NCBI GenBank assembly: GCA_005502875.1
Contig: SCMV01000003.1
Span: 123,619-187,618 of the forward strand
Source: Comamonadaceae bacterium 2PF
Lineage (GTDB): Bacteria > Pseudomonadota > Gammaproteobacteria > Burkholderiales > Burkholderiaceae_C
Direction of reading: 5' to 3'
DNA length: 64,000 nucleotides
Below are positions 35,720-44,523 of the stretch, piece by piece. The first letter of the stretch is position 1. Every line of letters begins with the position of its first letter. Position numbers and translations under genes: made by a program. Below the pieces are notes generated by a model. The model had not been told where the DNA came from and did no database searches. It worked only from the letters and a program-made list of their open reading frames with translations.

Positions 35720-35844
35720 TGCCCCCCCTACCCTGACCTCTTCTTCCCCCCCAAGCTTTGGGAGGCGTGTCCAAGCCTTGAAGACTAGATTGACCTCACC
35801 AGGTCGATCGCTTCGTGTCGACCATCAACGACAGGAGGGTCTTC

Positions 35845-38178
35845 ATGGCCACCAAGCTTCAGCAGGGCAAACCCACGGCCCTGAACATCGCCGTTCAAGT
35901 TCGTTTTCAAGCGACGTCGAACAACGCCCCCAAGGTCGACGCCCACGCCTACGTCTTCAGCTCGGAAGCCGCGCCGCTGGGCAGCGCCCCCATCAACGAA
36001 AAGGGCGAAGCCCGTTTCAGCATTCAAACCAACGCGCCGGCCGACAACCTGCGCGTGATCGTGGGCCCCAAGCTCGACGTCAACCAACCCGACCTTGATG
36101 AGCTCATCCGCCGCGGCGCCGTCGAGCAGCACCTGGCCTACCGCCCTGGCCAGCGCGAGCTGGTGGCCAGCCTCACCATCTTCGAGCCCAGCTGGTTGTG
36201 CTGGCTGCGCTCGGCGGTGTTCGTGCAGGGCCAGTTGCTCAAGAAGGTGAGCATCGGCGGTCAGCAAGTCGACTTCCCCGTTTGCAACGCCACGGTCGAG
36301 GTCTACGAGGTCGACCCGCTCTACATCATCATCCCCAAGCTGCCGGTGCTGGTGATCGACCGCCTGCGCGACATCATCGCCAACGCCCGCATCCCCCAAC
36401 CCGTGATCGACGTGCCGGTGCGCGGTGGACCGGTGCCCATCCCACAACCGGGGCCTGACCCGCTGCCAATCGAGTTCACCGGCGCGTCCATGCGCAAGCT
36501 CAAAGGCACCACCACGCTGGCCGCACACAGCCACGCGCTGACCGCCGACAGCTCCGCCACGCTCACCAAGCTCACCGAAGCCACCGAGCTGCGCTACCTC
36601 GCGCAGGCCGGCAGCACGCTGCAGTTCCAGCAGGCGCTGATCCAGAACCCCGTGCTGATCAGGCCTTTGCTGTGCTGGCTCTACCCGCGCTTCGTGACCA
36701 TGCAGCGCGTGGGCACCGCCACCACCGATGCCTGCGGCCATTTCCGCACGCTGTTCTTCCAGGGCTGCCACAACCACGACACGCCCGACCTTTACTTCAA
36801 GGCCACGCAGAACATCTTCGGCCCGATCAAGGCCACCATTTACGCGCCCACGCCGGTGGCCTGTCACACCTGGTGGGACTACGCGTCGGGCACCGAGGTC
36901 AAGCTCTACACATCCAGCCCTTTTGCCCACACGTGCGCGCCTTGCCCGCCAGTGGTGGGGCCATCGGGCTCGTCACGCTGGGTCGCCTTCCTGGCCATCG
37001 GCGGCCTGCCGCTCAGCCAGGTCTATGGCGCCAGCAAGCACCTTCGCGACACGCGGCCCGCGTCCGAGGTGGCGGCCCGCTACGGCCTCACGTCGGATGG
37101 GCGCCCCTTCGGCGGCCTGCTGCGCCCGCGCCTGCTGTTTGCCAACGAGCTCGAGTCACTGGGCGTGCGGCACTACCAGGTCTCGTGGCGGCGCGGCGGC
37201 AGCGGCACGTTCCAGCCACTCAAGGACGGCATCCAGCACTACTACCGCCACGACGTGTCAACGCCGACCGGGCCGGTGCCCGCCTGGACGCCCTACACGC
37301 TGGGCCCCAAGCCTGTGCCCAAAGGCGACGGCACCTTCGTGCCCGACCTGACGCAGATCCCCTACCCATCGGTGGCGCCACAAGGCTTGTGGGACACGCC
37401 ACCCAGCGCCGGTGAAATCGTCGAGCACTTGAGCAGCGCCAAGTTGCCCAGCCACCTGTTCGTGCCTGGCCTTCGCTACAACGCCAATGGCAGCATCGTC
37501 TCCGGCACGACCGATGAGAGCGGCCGCATCCAGATCAAGGTGGATTTGTTCGACGCCGAAGGCGACCCCATCGACATCGACGCGCTGGGCATCAAGTTCG
37601 TCGTGCCCGATGTGCCCGACCTGACCGGCACCATCTACACGACCGATGCGCAGCCGCTGGGCCTGGTGTCGGGCAACAGCCTGATCGTCACCCTGCACGT
37701 GGACAACAACGCCTGCTACGCGCAACTGCCCGCGCCCAGCGTGGGCAGCACCTTGGCCGACGAATGCTGCGGCGTGCTGCAGGTGAACGATGGCGACGTG
37801 GTGTCGCTGCCTTACCAGGCCTGGCACCCGCACGGCTTTGCGCGCTACAGCTTCCAGACGGTGCGCGGCACGCGTGCGGTGCTCTCGCGCACGCAAGACC
37901 CGTCGGACACCAGTCGCGCGCCGTCGGTGGACAACCCGGGCACGCCCCTGGTCAACGAAGACCCCTTTGGCGGCTCACCGGCGACGATGACGGTGCACGA
38001 CCTCATGACCACCAACCTGCCTGCGGGTTGCAACCCGAACGGCTGCGTGGTCGCGGGCTTCAGCGAGACGCTGTATGTCGACTCGAGCGCCACCGATGGC
38101 TGGAGCAGCGAACTGGGTTACGACGCCAGCGCGGTGAGGGCGTTCGTGCTGTCGAAGGTGGCGCTGCCTGCGGATTGA
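35845..38178 (+). CDS. Large conserved-looking hypothetical protein with beta-sandwich modules
   Basis: I do not recognise this 777-residue protein. It has a strong ribosome site (CAGGAGGG) and no signal peptide. Residues 20-80 and 540-640 look like transthyretin/Ig-type beta sandwiches (INEKGEARFSIQT; TDESGRIQIKVDLFD). A Pro-rich stretch near 195-215 separates the first part from a Cys/His-rich middle (HFRTLFFQGCHNHD, AHTCAPCPP). The 125-base gap upstream holds CCCAA-GCT-TTGGG and an imperfect palindrome GATTGACC-N6-GGTCGATC (35788-35809) that may be its promoter region. The lipoxygenase gene follows 203 bases later. A carrier, scaffold or oxidised-lipid-related role is only a guess from neighbours. 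Confidence 0.6.
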   Translation: MATKLQQGKPTALNIAVQVRFQATSNNAPKVDAHAYVFSSEAAPLGSAPINEKGEARFSIQTNAPADNLRVIVGPKLDVNQPDLDELIRRGAVEQHLAYRPGQRELVASLTIFEPSWLCWLRSAVFVQGQLLKKVSIGGQQVDFPVCNATVEVYEVDPLYIIIPKLPVLVIDRLRDIIANARIPQPVIDVPVRGGPVPIPQPGPDPLPIEFTGASMRKLKGTTTLAAHSHALTADSSATLTKLTEATELRYLAQAGSTLQFQQALIQNPVLIRPLLCWLYPRFVTMQRVGTATTDACGHFRTLFFQGCHNHDTPDLYFKATQNIFGPIKATIYAPTPVACHTWWDYASGTEVKLYTSSPFAHTCAPCPPVVGPSGSSRWVAFLAIGGLPLSQVYGASKHLRDTRPASEVAARYGLTSDGRPFGGLLRPRLLFANELESLGVRHYQVSWRRGGSGTFQPLKDGIQHYYRHDVSTPTGPVPAWTPYTLGPKPVPKGDGTFVPDLTQIPYPSVAPQGLWDTPPSAGEIVEHLSSAKLPSHLFVPGLRYNANGSIVSGTTDESGRIQIKVDLFDAEGDPIDIDALGIKFVVPDVPDLTGTIYTTDAQPLGLVSGNSLIVTLHVDNNACYAQLPAPSVGSTLADECCGVLQVNDGDVVSLPYQAWHPHGFARYSFQTVRGTRAVLSRTQDPSDTSRAPSVDNPGTPLVNEDPFGGSPATMTVHDLMTTNLPAGCNPNGCVVAGFSETLYVDSSATDGWSSELGYDASAVRAFVLSKVALPAD

Positions 38179-38381
38179 GTCGGGCCGCACCCGGTTTGGC
38201 GGCGACGCCTTTGACGAGGGTGATTGAACGCCTCTCGGAACTTCGCAATTTTCTTGTCGTGAAATTGACAAACTGATGCGTCAGATGGTGCAAATGACGA
38301 CTGACCATCGATGCAAGGGGTTACCCGCATGGGGTGCGCTTCGGACACTGGGCCTGTCCAAGCCAACCCAGCGGGTGACCC

Positions 38382-40391
38382 ATGAACATCCAACGCAGAG
38401 AGATTTTTCAATGGTTGGGGGCCGGCGTCGGTGCCGCGACCCTGCCTGCCCAGGCCTCGGCCGGGCTGCTTTCGCCCCCCGTGCCCACGCTGCCCCAGCA
38501 CGACAGCCTCTGGGGCAATTTGCTCCGCAACACCGAGTTGGGGAGCAAAAAGCTCACCTACCTGTGGACCACGAACGGCCCGAACCTCAAAGGCGCGCCC
38601 ATCGCATTCGGGCTGCCGCTCGATGAGTTGCCATCCCTGGAGTGGCTGATCCTCGCCATCGGTGAGATCGTCCGCCTGATCGCCAACCTGCTGGCGGCCT
38701 TGCCCGCGGCGGCGCGCGAGCGCAGCCCAGGTCTGACCGCCCAGGTCGAGCACATGCGCGCCACCCTGGCCCGCGTCGACGAGCGGCACCGCGCACTGAT
38801 CGCGGGGCAAGCTGGCAGCACCTGGGTGCAGCCCGGCGTGGCCGTGGAAGTGGCGGGCATGCAGCAAGAGGTGCTGGGCCTGGCATCGCAGGTGCCCGCC
38901 CTGGCGAAGGCCCTGACCCAGCAGGTGGGCGATGCGGCCGCCACCGCTGCCGACGCGGCCGACCCACTGGCCCGCTACAAGGCGCTCTACCGCCTGTTGC
39001 CCTTGCCGTCCGACTCCCCTCAGCCCCACAGCGATGAGCTGTTCGCGCACTGGCGGGTGGCAGGCCCCAACCCCATGCTGCTCAAGCGGGTCGGCAGCCT
39101 GCCGGCCCACTTCCCATTGACCGAAGCACAGTACGCCAAGGCCACCGGAGGCGGCGACACGCTGGCGGCGGCGCTGTCGCAAAAGCGGGCCTACCTGCTG
39201 GATCACGTTGAGTTGGGTTCGATGGCCCCCAGCGCGCCCACTCACAAGGCCTTGACCGGTTTCAGCCACAACCACGCCCCCATGGCCCTGTTCGTGGTGC
39301 CGCCTGGTGGCCGAGCGCTCATGCCGGTGGCCATCCAGTGCGGACAGTCGCCGGTGGGGCGCCCCATGTTCCTGCGCGCCAGCTCGCCTGACAGCGCCGA
39401 GTACTGGGGCTGGCAGATGGCCAAGACGGTGGTGCAGACCGCCGACTTTTGTTATCACGAGATGTTCACGCACCTGGGGCGCACCCACCTGGTGTCCGAA
39501 GCTTGTTGCGTGGCCACGCACCGCTGCCTGCCCAGCAGCCACCCGCTGCATGCCTTGCTGGTGCCGCACTTCGAGGGCGACCTGTGGGTCAACCTGCTGG
39601 CGGCACTGATCATCATGTCGCCAGGCACCTTCGGCGACATCATCCTGGGGCCGCCCTTGCAGGCCTTGCAAGAAGGCGCGGTGCGCGACCGCCTGGCCTT
39701 CGACTTCGAGGCATCGATGCCGCCAGCCGAGCTGCGCAAGCGCGGCCTCGATGATCGGCAAGCGCTGCCGGAGTACCCCTATCGCGACGACGCCCTGCTG
39801 CTGTGGGATGCGATCAAGGCCTGGGTGAGCGACTACATCGCGGTGTACTACCCCGGCGACAGCGACGTTCGCAACGACCGCGAGCTGGCCGCCTGGGCCA
39901 ACGAGCTGGTCACGCGCGGGCGGCTGCAGGGCTTCAAGCCCATCGTCACACGACAGCAGTTGATCGATGTGGTGGCCATGGTGGTGTTCACCGCCAGCGC
40001 CCAGCACGCGGCCGTCAACTTCCCGCAGCGCGACGAGATGTCGTATGCCCCGCTGTTCGCGGGCAACAGCCCGGCTCCAGCCCCCGATCGCACGACGGGC
40101 TGGACCGAGGCCGATTGGCTGCGGCAGTTGCCCGGGCCGGTCGCGGCCGCGACCCAGGTGCATTTCCTGTCGATGCTGGGCGGCATCCGCTACCGACTGT
40201 TGGGCGAGTACCGCCACAACCGATTCCCCCATGGCCCGGTGCTCAAGGACCCGCGCGTGCAGGCCCCGCTGGCGCGTTTCAGGGCGCGCCTGTTGGACAT
40301 CGAGCGCGAGATCGAGGCCCGCAACGCGCATCGCCTGCGCCCCTACCTGCACCTGCTGCCCAGCCGCATCCCCTGCAGCACCCACATCTGA
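38382..40391 (+). CDS. Exported bacterial lipoxygenase
   Basis: Lipoxygenases insert dioxygen into polyunsaturated fatty acids using a non-haem iron. In this 669-residue protein all five ligands are visible: His364 and His369 (HLGRTH), His542 and Asn546 (HAAVNFPQ), and the C-terminal Ile669 (IPCSTHI at the very end). Spacing closely matches what I recall for Pseudomonas aeruginosa LoxA. The N-terminus (RREIFQWLGAGVGAATLPAQA) is a signal with a weak twin-arginine look, so the enzyme acts outside the cytoplasm. The 203-base gap upstream contains GGACA-N7-TGTCC (38343-38359) and CTGA-N4-TCAG but no clear promoter. A beta-propeller gene follows after 32 bases. Confidence 0.9.
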   Translation: MNIQRREIFQWLGAGVGAATLPAQASAGLLSPPVPTLPQHDSLWGNLLRNTELGSKKLTYLWTTNGPNLKGAPIAFGLPLDELPSLEWLILAIGEIVRLIANLLAALPAAARERSPGLTAQVEHMRATLARVDERHRALIAGQAGSTWVQPGVAVEVAGMQQEVLGLASQVPALAKALTQQVGDAAATAADAADPLARYKALYRLLPLPSDSPQPHSDELFAHWRVAGPNPMLLKRVGSLPAHFPLTEAQYAKATGGGDTLAAALSQKRAYLLDHVELGSMAPSAPTHKALTGFSHNHAPMALFVVPPGGRALMPVAIQCGQSPVGRPMFLRASSPDSAEYWGWQMAKTVVQTADFCYHEMFTHLGRTHLVSEACCVATHRCLPSSHPLHALLVPHFEGDLWVNLLAALIIMSPGTFGDIILGPPLQALQEGAVRDRLAFDFEASMPPAELRKRGLDDRQALPEYPYRDDALLLWDAIKAWVSDYIAVYYPGDSDVRNDRELAAWANELVTRGRLQGFKPIVTRQQLIDVVAMVVFTASAQHAAVNFPQRDEMSYAPLFAGNSPAPAPDRTTGWTEADWLRQLPGPVAAATQVHFLSMLGGIRYRLLGEYRHNRFPHGPVLKDPRVQAPLARFRARLLDIEREIEARNAHRLRPYLHLLPSRIPCSTHI

Positions 40392-40423
40392 ACCCGACAC
40401 ACCCCATCAACCAAGGAGAGACC

Positions 40424-41542
40424 ATGTTCCAAACCTTCGCGCAGCGCTTGCGGCAAGCAACCCGGCGCAGCTTGAGCCTGATGGCCTTGGGCGCACCCTT
40501 CGCCGCCTGGGCGGCAGCCCCTCAAACCATCGGCCCGGCCGGCACGCTCTACATGCCCGAGATGGTCACGCACACCGTGGCGGTCATCGACACCGCCACG
40601 CAAAAGGTGGTGGAGCGCCTGTCGGTGGGACCGCTGGGCAAGCGCCCTGCCGTCCTCGCCGCCACGCTGGACGGGCGCAAGATCTACGTCGACAACTTCG
40701 GCCTCTTCCCGGCCACGGTGTCGATCATCGAGCGCCCCTCGCACCGGGTCCGCACGATGCGGGTGGGCAGCACGGCCCTGGGCATCTTCACCTCGCAGGA
40801 TGGCAGCGAGGTCTACGTGCCCGAGGTCGGCTTCACCGTCGAGGTCATCGACGTCAAGACCGACAAGGTGGTTCGCAAGCTGCGCTTCCCGGACATCCCT
40901 GCTGGCGCCATGAGCGGCCCAGATGGCAACCTCTACGTGAGCTTCGTGACGGGCTTCATGGGCGTCTACCACCCCAAGACCGGCGCCGTCATCCGCAAGC
41001 CGATCTGGACCGGTGGCTTCGGCACCTTCTGGTTCAGCTTCTCCAAAGACGGCAAGAAGCTCTACACCGACAGCATCAGCAAGATCGGTGTGATCGACAT
41101 GGACAGCTGGAAGCTGGTCAAGACCATCGACACCAACGACGAAGGCACCTACCACCTGAACAACCCCGGCGCCTTCACCTCGACCTTGTCGCCCGATGGC
41201 AGCAAGCTCTACGTCACCCGCTGGGGCAAACCGGGCGTGCTGGTCGTCGACACGCAGCGCGACGAGGTCATCCACACCATGCCGAGCACGGGTCAGACGG
41301 TGTGCATCAGCTTCAGCGACGACGGCTCGCGCGGCTACATCAGTGACCTGGGATACACCACCACGGGCTACCGCGGCGCCGTGGGTGACCTGCTGCTGTT
41401 CTTCAACATCGTGGGGCCGGCCCTGGGCGTGGGCGATGGGCAGGTGATCGCCTTTGACCCGCGCACGGACTTGCAGTCCGGACCGGCCATCCCGATGAAG
41501 GGCGGCGCGACCTGCGGTGTCTGGCTGCCGCCGCTCAAATGA
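40424..41542 (+). CDS. Exported YncE-like beta-propeller protein, copy 1
   Basis: The 372-residue protein has a Sec signal ending AAWAAAP and six or seven repeats of the YVTN/YncE beta-propeller type, such as HTVAVIDTATQKVVERLSVG, KIYVDNFGLFPATVSIIE and FSKDGKKLYTDSISKIGVID. Such propellers are periplasmic or surface binding proteins without known catalysis. An AAGGAGAG ribosome site precedes the ATG. The gene lies 32 bases after the lipoxygenase gene and likely shares its transcript. It is clearly related to the next gene (shared KIYVDNFGL and SPDGSKLY phrases), so the pair arose by duplication. Confidence 0.85.
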   Translation: MFQTFAQRLRQATRRSLSLMALGAPFAAWAAAPQTIGPAGTLYMPEMVTHTVAVIDTATQKVVERLSVGPLGKRPAVLAATLDGRKIYVDNFGLFPATVSIIERPSHRVRTMRVGSTALGIFTSQDGSEVYVPEVGFTVEVIDVKTDKVVRKLRFPDIPAGAMSGPDGNLYVSFVTGFMGVYHPKTGAVIRKPIWTGGFGTFWFSFSKDGKKLYTDSISKIGVIDMDSWKLVKTIDTNDEGTYHLNNPGAFTSTLSPDGSKLYVTRWGKPGVLVVDTQRDEVIHTMPSTGQTVCISFSDDGSRGYISDLGYTTTGYRGAVGDLLLFFNIVGPALGVGDGQVIAFDPRTDLQSGPAIPMKGGATCGVWLPPLK

Positions 41543-41587
41543 GCCATCGGGGCCTCGCTGCCCCTCGCCAGGCGCCCTGAGCGCGCC

Positions 41588-41632
41588 CTGAACACGTCAG
41601 GAACACCCCCCGAAAGCGTCACCAACGCTTTC
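41588..41632 (+). other. Two perfect inverted repeats between the paired beta-propeller genes
   Basis: CCTGA-ACACG-TCAGG (41588-41602) and GAAAGCGT-CACCA-ACGCTTTC (41612-41632, 8-base perfect stem) lie in the 117-base gap. The second ends 27 bases before the next ATG. They could limit read-through or stabilise the processed message; there is no T-run for a classical terminator. Confidence 0.4.
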
Positions 41633-41659
41633 AACAACATCCAACCCAGGAGACCCAAC

Positions 41660-42763
41660 ATGACCCATCTGCTTGCCCCACCCATTGCCGAGCCTGGCTC
41701 GACGCGCCGGCCCGGCCTGCTGCGCACCCTTCGCCAACTGGTGACCGGCCTGAGCATCGGCATCGTCGCGGTGCAGGCCACGGCCGCCCCGCTCGATGGC
41801 TTGAGCTACGTGCCAGCCGACCTGGACAACTCCGTCCTGGTGATCGACAACGCGCGCAACGAGATCATCAAGAAGATCCCCAACGTGGGACAGCACCCGA
41901 TCCAGCTCAAGGCCTTGCCCGATCGATCCAAGATCTACGTTGACAACTTTGGCCTGGCCAAGTGGGAGATCAGCGTCATCGACACGGCCACCAACACCAT
42001 CGTCAAGCGCATCCCGACCTTCGGTGCGCCATACGCCACGACGGCGCTGTCCAGTGATGGGCACTTTCTGTACTTCTCGACCAGCCTGTCGGTGGTCCAG
42101 GTCATCGACACGCGGCTGGACCGCATCGTCAAGACCATCCCGGTGTCTTTCCTGCCGCAAGGCATCGAGATCAGCCCGGATGATCAAACCCTGTATGTGT
42201 TTTTTCCGTCGTCGGTGAGGGCCTACAACGCCAGGACCGGCGCTCAGGTCAAGCCGGCCTTGCCCGTCGGCCTGGTGCCCGCGTGGTCCAACCGATCGCC
42301 CGATGGCAGCAAGCTCTACGGCCTCAACTTCGTCGGTGGCACGGTGGCGGTCATCGACGTGAAGGCCTGGAAGGTGGTCAAGCGCTTGAACATGGGGCCG
42401 CTGTCCTACCCGATCTCCGGCACGGTGAGCCCCGATGGCAAGAAGCTCTGGGTGGCCAACATCAACGCCTACAACCTGACCGTCATCGACATCGAAACGG
42501 ACACCATCGACCGCGTGATCCCGGTGCAGAACCTGACGGCCTATGTGGGCTTCAGCCCCGATGGCAAGTTGGCCTACCTCAGTGACCTGGGGCCGCGCAC
42601 CGCCAACCTCAACTTCCTGGCGCGCAGCCTGTTCTACGACATCTTCTACCTGCTGCCGCCCAACACGCCCGGCAGCATCACCACCATCGACACGGCGACC
42701 GGCTTGCGCGTTCGCCCGCCCATCGTCACGCCGGGTGGCCCGCTGGTCGGCGTCTACTTCTGA
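41660..42763 (+). CDS. Exported YncE-like beta-propeller protein, copy 2
   Basis: The 367-residue paralogue of the preceding product has an N-terminal charged stretch and then a hydrophobic signal (LVTGLSIGIVAVQATAA). Repeats of the YVTN type run through the rest: NSVLVIDNARNEIIKKIPNV, KIYVDNFGLAKWEISVIDT, GTVAVIDVKAWKVVKRLNMG and YNLTVIDIETDTIDRVIPV. It is preceded by a CCAGGAGACC ribosome site. It ends the lipoxygenase-associated gene set and faces a convergent carboxylesterase gene 15 bases away. Confidence 0.85.
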   Translation: MTHLLAPPIAEPGSTRRPGLLRTLRQLVTGLSIGIVAVQATAAPLDGLSYVPADLDNSVLVIDNARNEIIKKIPNVGQHPIQLKALPDRSKIYVDNFGLAKWEISVIDTATNTIVKRIPTFGAPYATTALSSDGHFLYFSTSLSVVQVIDTRLDRIVKTIPVSFLPQGIEISPDDQTLYVFFPSSVRAYNARTGAQVKPALPVGLVPAWSNRSPDGSKLYGLNFVGGTVAVIDVKAWKVVKRLNMGPLSYPISGTVSPDGKKLWVANINAYNLTVIDIETDTIDRVIPVQNLTAYVGFSPDGKLAYLSDLGPRTANLNFLARSLFYDIFYLLPPNTPGSITTIDTATGLRVRPPIVTPGGPLVGVYF

Positions 42764-42778
42764 GCCGAGTCGGCGGCG

Positions 42779-43444
42779 TCAGGACCGTGTCAATCGCTGT
42801 GCCAACCAGGCGTGGATGTCGTCGACCTCGGCGATGCACAGCGAGTGGTCCATCGGGTAGGCGTGCCAGCTCACTGGGTGACCCAACTCGAGCAGGGCAT
42901 CGCGCGCCGCGGCACCCCGCGTGATGCTCACCACGTCGTCTTCGCTGCCATGCGCCATGAAGATCGGCGTGTGCTGGTTGGCGGCGTGGCGTTCGGCCTC
43001 GGTGGTGCCCGCCAGCGGCAGGTAGCCCGACATCGCCACCAGGCCCGCCAGCTTGTGCGGGCAGCGCAGGCCCGTCATCAGCGTCATGGCGCAGCCCTGT
43101 GAAAAGCCCATCAACACGATGCGATCGGAGGGCACGCCGCGCGCCATCTCGCGCTCGATCAGCCACATCACCTGCACGTGCGCTTCGCGCAGCGAAGCCT
43201 CGTCTTCGCGTTTGGGGCCACTGACCGGCAGGATGTCGTACCAGGCCTGCATGGGGTAGCCGTTGTTCAGGCTGACGCGGCGCACGGGGGCGCTGGGCAG
43301 CACGAAGCGAACCGGCCCCGCACCTTCGAGCGTGAGCTCGCCGCAAAAGGGCACGAAGTCGCTGCCGTCGGCGCCCAGGCCGTGCAGGATGATGACGCTG
43401 GCCCTGGGGTTCGGACCGGTTTCGATGTCTTGCGTGATCAGCAT
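42779..43444 (-). CDS. Alpha/beta-hydrolase, phospholipase/carboxylesterase family
   Basis: The 221-residue protein belongs to the acyl-protein-thioesterase/EstB group. The triad is clear: Ser115 in the nucleophile elbow GFSQG, an Asp about 169 in HGSEDDVV and His200 in PMDHS. HGLGADGSDF near residue 21 supplies the oxyanion hole. No signal peptide, so it acts in the cytosol on short-chain esters; the natural substrate is unknown. It is transcribed leftward, 22 bases downstream of metR, and may share the metR transcript. Confidence 0.9.
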   Translation of the reverse strand: MLITQDIETGPNPRASVIILHGLGADGSDFVPFCGELTLEGAGPVRFVLPSAPVRRVSLNNGYPMQAWYDILPVSGPKREDEASLREAHVQVMWLIEREMARGVPSDRIVLMGFSQGCAMTLMTGLRCPHKLAGLVAMSGYLPLAGTTEAERHAANQHTPIFMAHGSEDDVVSITRGAAARDALLELGHPVSWHAYPMDHSLCIAEVDDIHAWLAQRLTRS

Positions 43445-43466
43445 GGTGGTTCCTGTTGAATGCGGC

Positions 43467-44378
43467 TCAGCTCAGCCACTCGATGCCCGGCAACTGCGCG
43501 CACTCGCTGCGGATGATGCCGGCGATGTCCTGCATCCAGGGCTGGCCAGATTGCGCGCGCGGCCAGATGGCGTGCAGCTCGCTCCACAGGCCTTTGGGGC
43601 CGATGCGCAGGCCCTGCACGTAGTCGTGCGAGAGGTAGCTTTGCAGACCCCAGGAGGGCAGGGCAGCGATGCCCCTTCGGCTGGCGGCCAGCTGCACGAT
43701 GGCCACCGTCAGCTCTGCCGTGCGACGCTGCAGCGCGATGCCGGCGGGCTGCAGCACCTCGCGGATGAGGTCGATGCGCTGCTCGGGCACCGGGTAGGTG
43801 ATGAGCGTTTCGCCCTCAAAATCTTTGGGCAGCAGGTGGCGCTTGTGGCGCAGCGGGTGGTCGTTGGCCAGCACCGCCAGGATCTCGAATCGAAACAGCG
43901 GCAGCACCTGCCAGGGGCGCACGGCCTTGGGCCGCGAGCCGATGACCAGATCGGCGCGGCCCTCTTTGAGCAACGTCAGCGGGTCGGCGTGAAAGCCCGC
44001 CACCAGGTCGACCTCGACGCCCGGCCAGCGCTGGCGGAACTGGTGCATCACCGGCATGAGCCAGTCGAAGCAGGTGTGGCATTCGAGCGCGATGCGCAGC
44101 TCGCCGCTGGCCTGGCCGTTCATGCCTTGCAGGTCCCGCTCGGCGGCCTGCACCTCGGCCAGCACCGTGCGCGCGAGTTGCAGCAGGCGAGCACCGGCGG
44201 GCAGGAAGGTCAGGCCGTGCCGCGTGCGCTCGAACAAGGGCAGGCCGTGGTGCTCTTCCAGGGCTCGGATCTGGTGTGACAGCGCCGATTGGGTCAGGTG
44301 CACGCGCTCGGCGGCGGTGGCCAGCTTGCCGGTGTCGGCGATGGCCACGAGCGAGCGCAGGTGTCGGATATCAAGCAT
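43467..44378 (-). CDS. metR: MetR, LysR-type activator of methionine biosynthesis
   Basis: MetR senses homocysteine and activates metE and related genes. The 303-residue product has the LysR helix-turn-helix (KLATAAERVHLTQSALSHQIRALE) and a MetR-type effector domain (ALECHTCFDWLMPVMHQFRQRWP, VIGSRPKAVRPWQVLPLFRFE). The assignment is supported by a perfect MetR box in front of metE, about 4.6 kb away in this window, and by a near-match site in its own promoter. The gene is not adjacent to metE as in E. coli; a hydrolase, an alkyltransferase and an ABC exporter lie between. Confidence 0.88.
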   Translation of the reverse strand: MLDIRHLRSLVAIADTGKLATAAERVHLTQSALSHQIRALEEHHGLPLFERTRHGLTFLPAGARLLQLARTVLAEVQAAERDLQGMNGQASGELRIALECHTCFDWLMPVMHQFRQRWPGVEVDLVAGFHADPLTLLKEGRADLVIGSRPKAVRPWQVLPLFRFEILAVLANDHPLRHKRHLLPKDFEGETLITYPVPEQRIDLIREVLQPAGIALQRRTAELTVAIVQLAASRRGIAALPSWGLQSYLSHDYVQGLRIGPKGLWSELHAIWPRAQSGQPWMQDIAGIIRSECAQLPGIEWLS

Positions 44379-44408
44379 GAGCGCCAGTGACGTTTTGATG
44401 AATTCGCA

Positions 44409-44421
44409 TGCATTCTATTCA
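44409..44421 (-). promoter_or_regulatory. MetR-box-like site in the metR/hydrolase divergent promoter
   Basis: TGCATTCTATTCA matches TGAA-N5-TTCA with one mismatch in the left half; read on the minus strand it is TGAATAGAATGCA. It lies 30 bases upstream of the metR ATG, where autoregulation is expected for LysR-type proteins. A second TGAA and a GAATTC-rich context surround it. Confidence 0.4.
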
Positions 44422-44523
44422 TGTTTGGGTGGGCAGGGCGAACCCGGTGCAGACAAGCCGGGCAGCGGACGGCACAATGGCCCGACCCCTTCATTTGTGC
44501 ATTTTTCACGGAGCCGTTTTCCC

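Noticed and set aside
38118..40400. A 760-codon open frame on the minus strand
   Set aside because: Antisense of the lipoxygenase gene; its translation is low-complexity His/Gln/Arg/Gly-rich and lacks domains.
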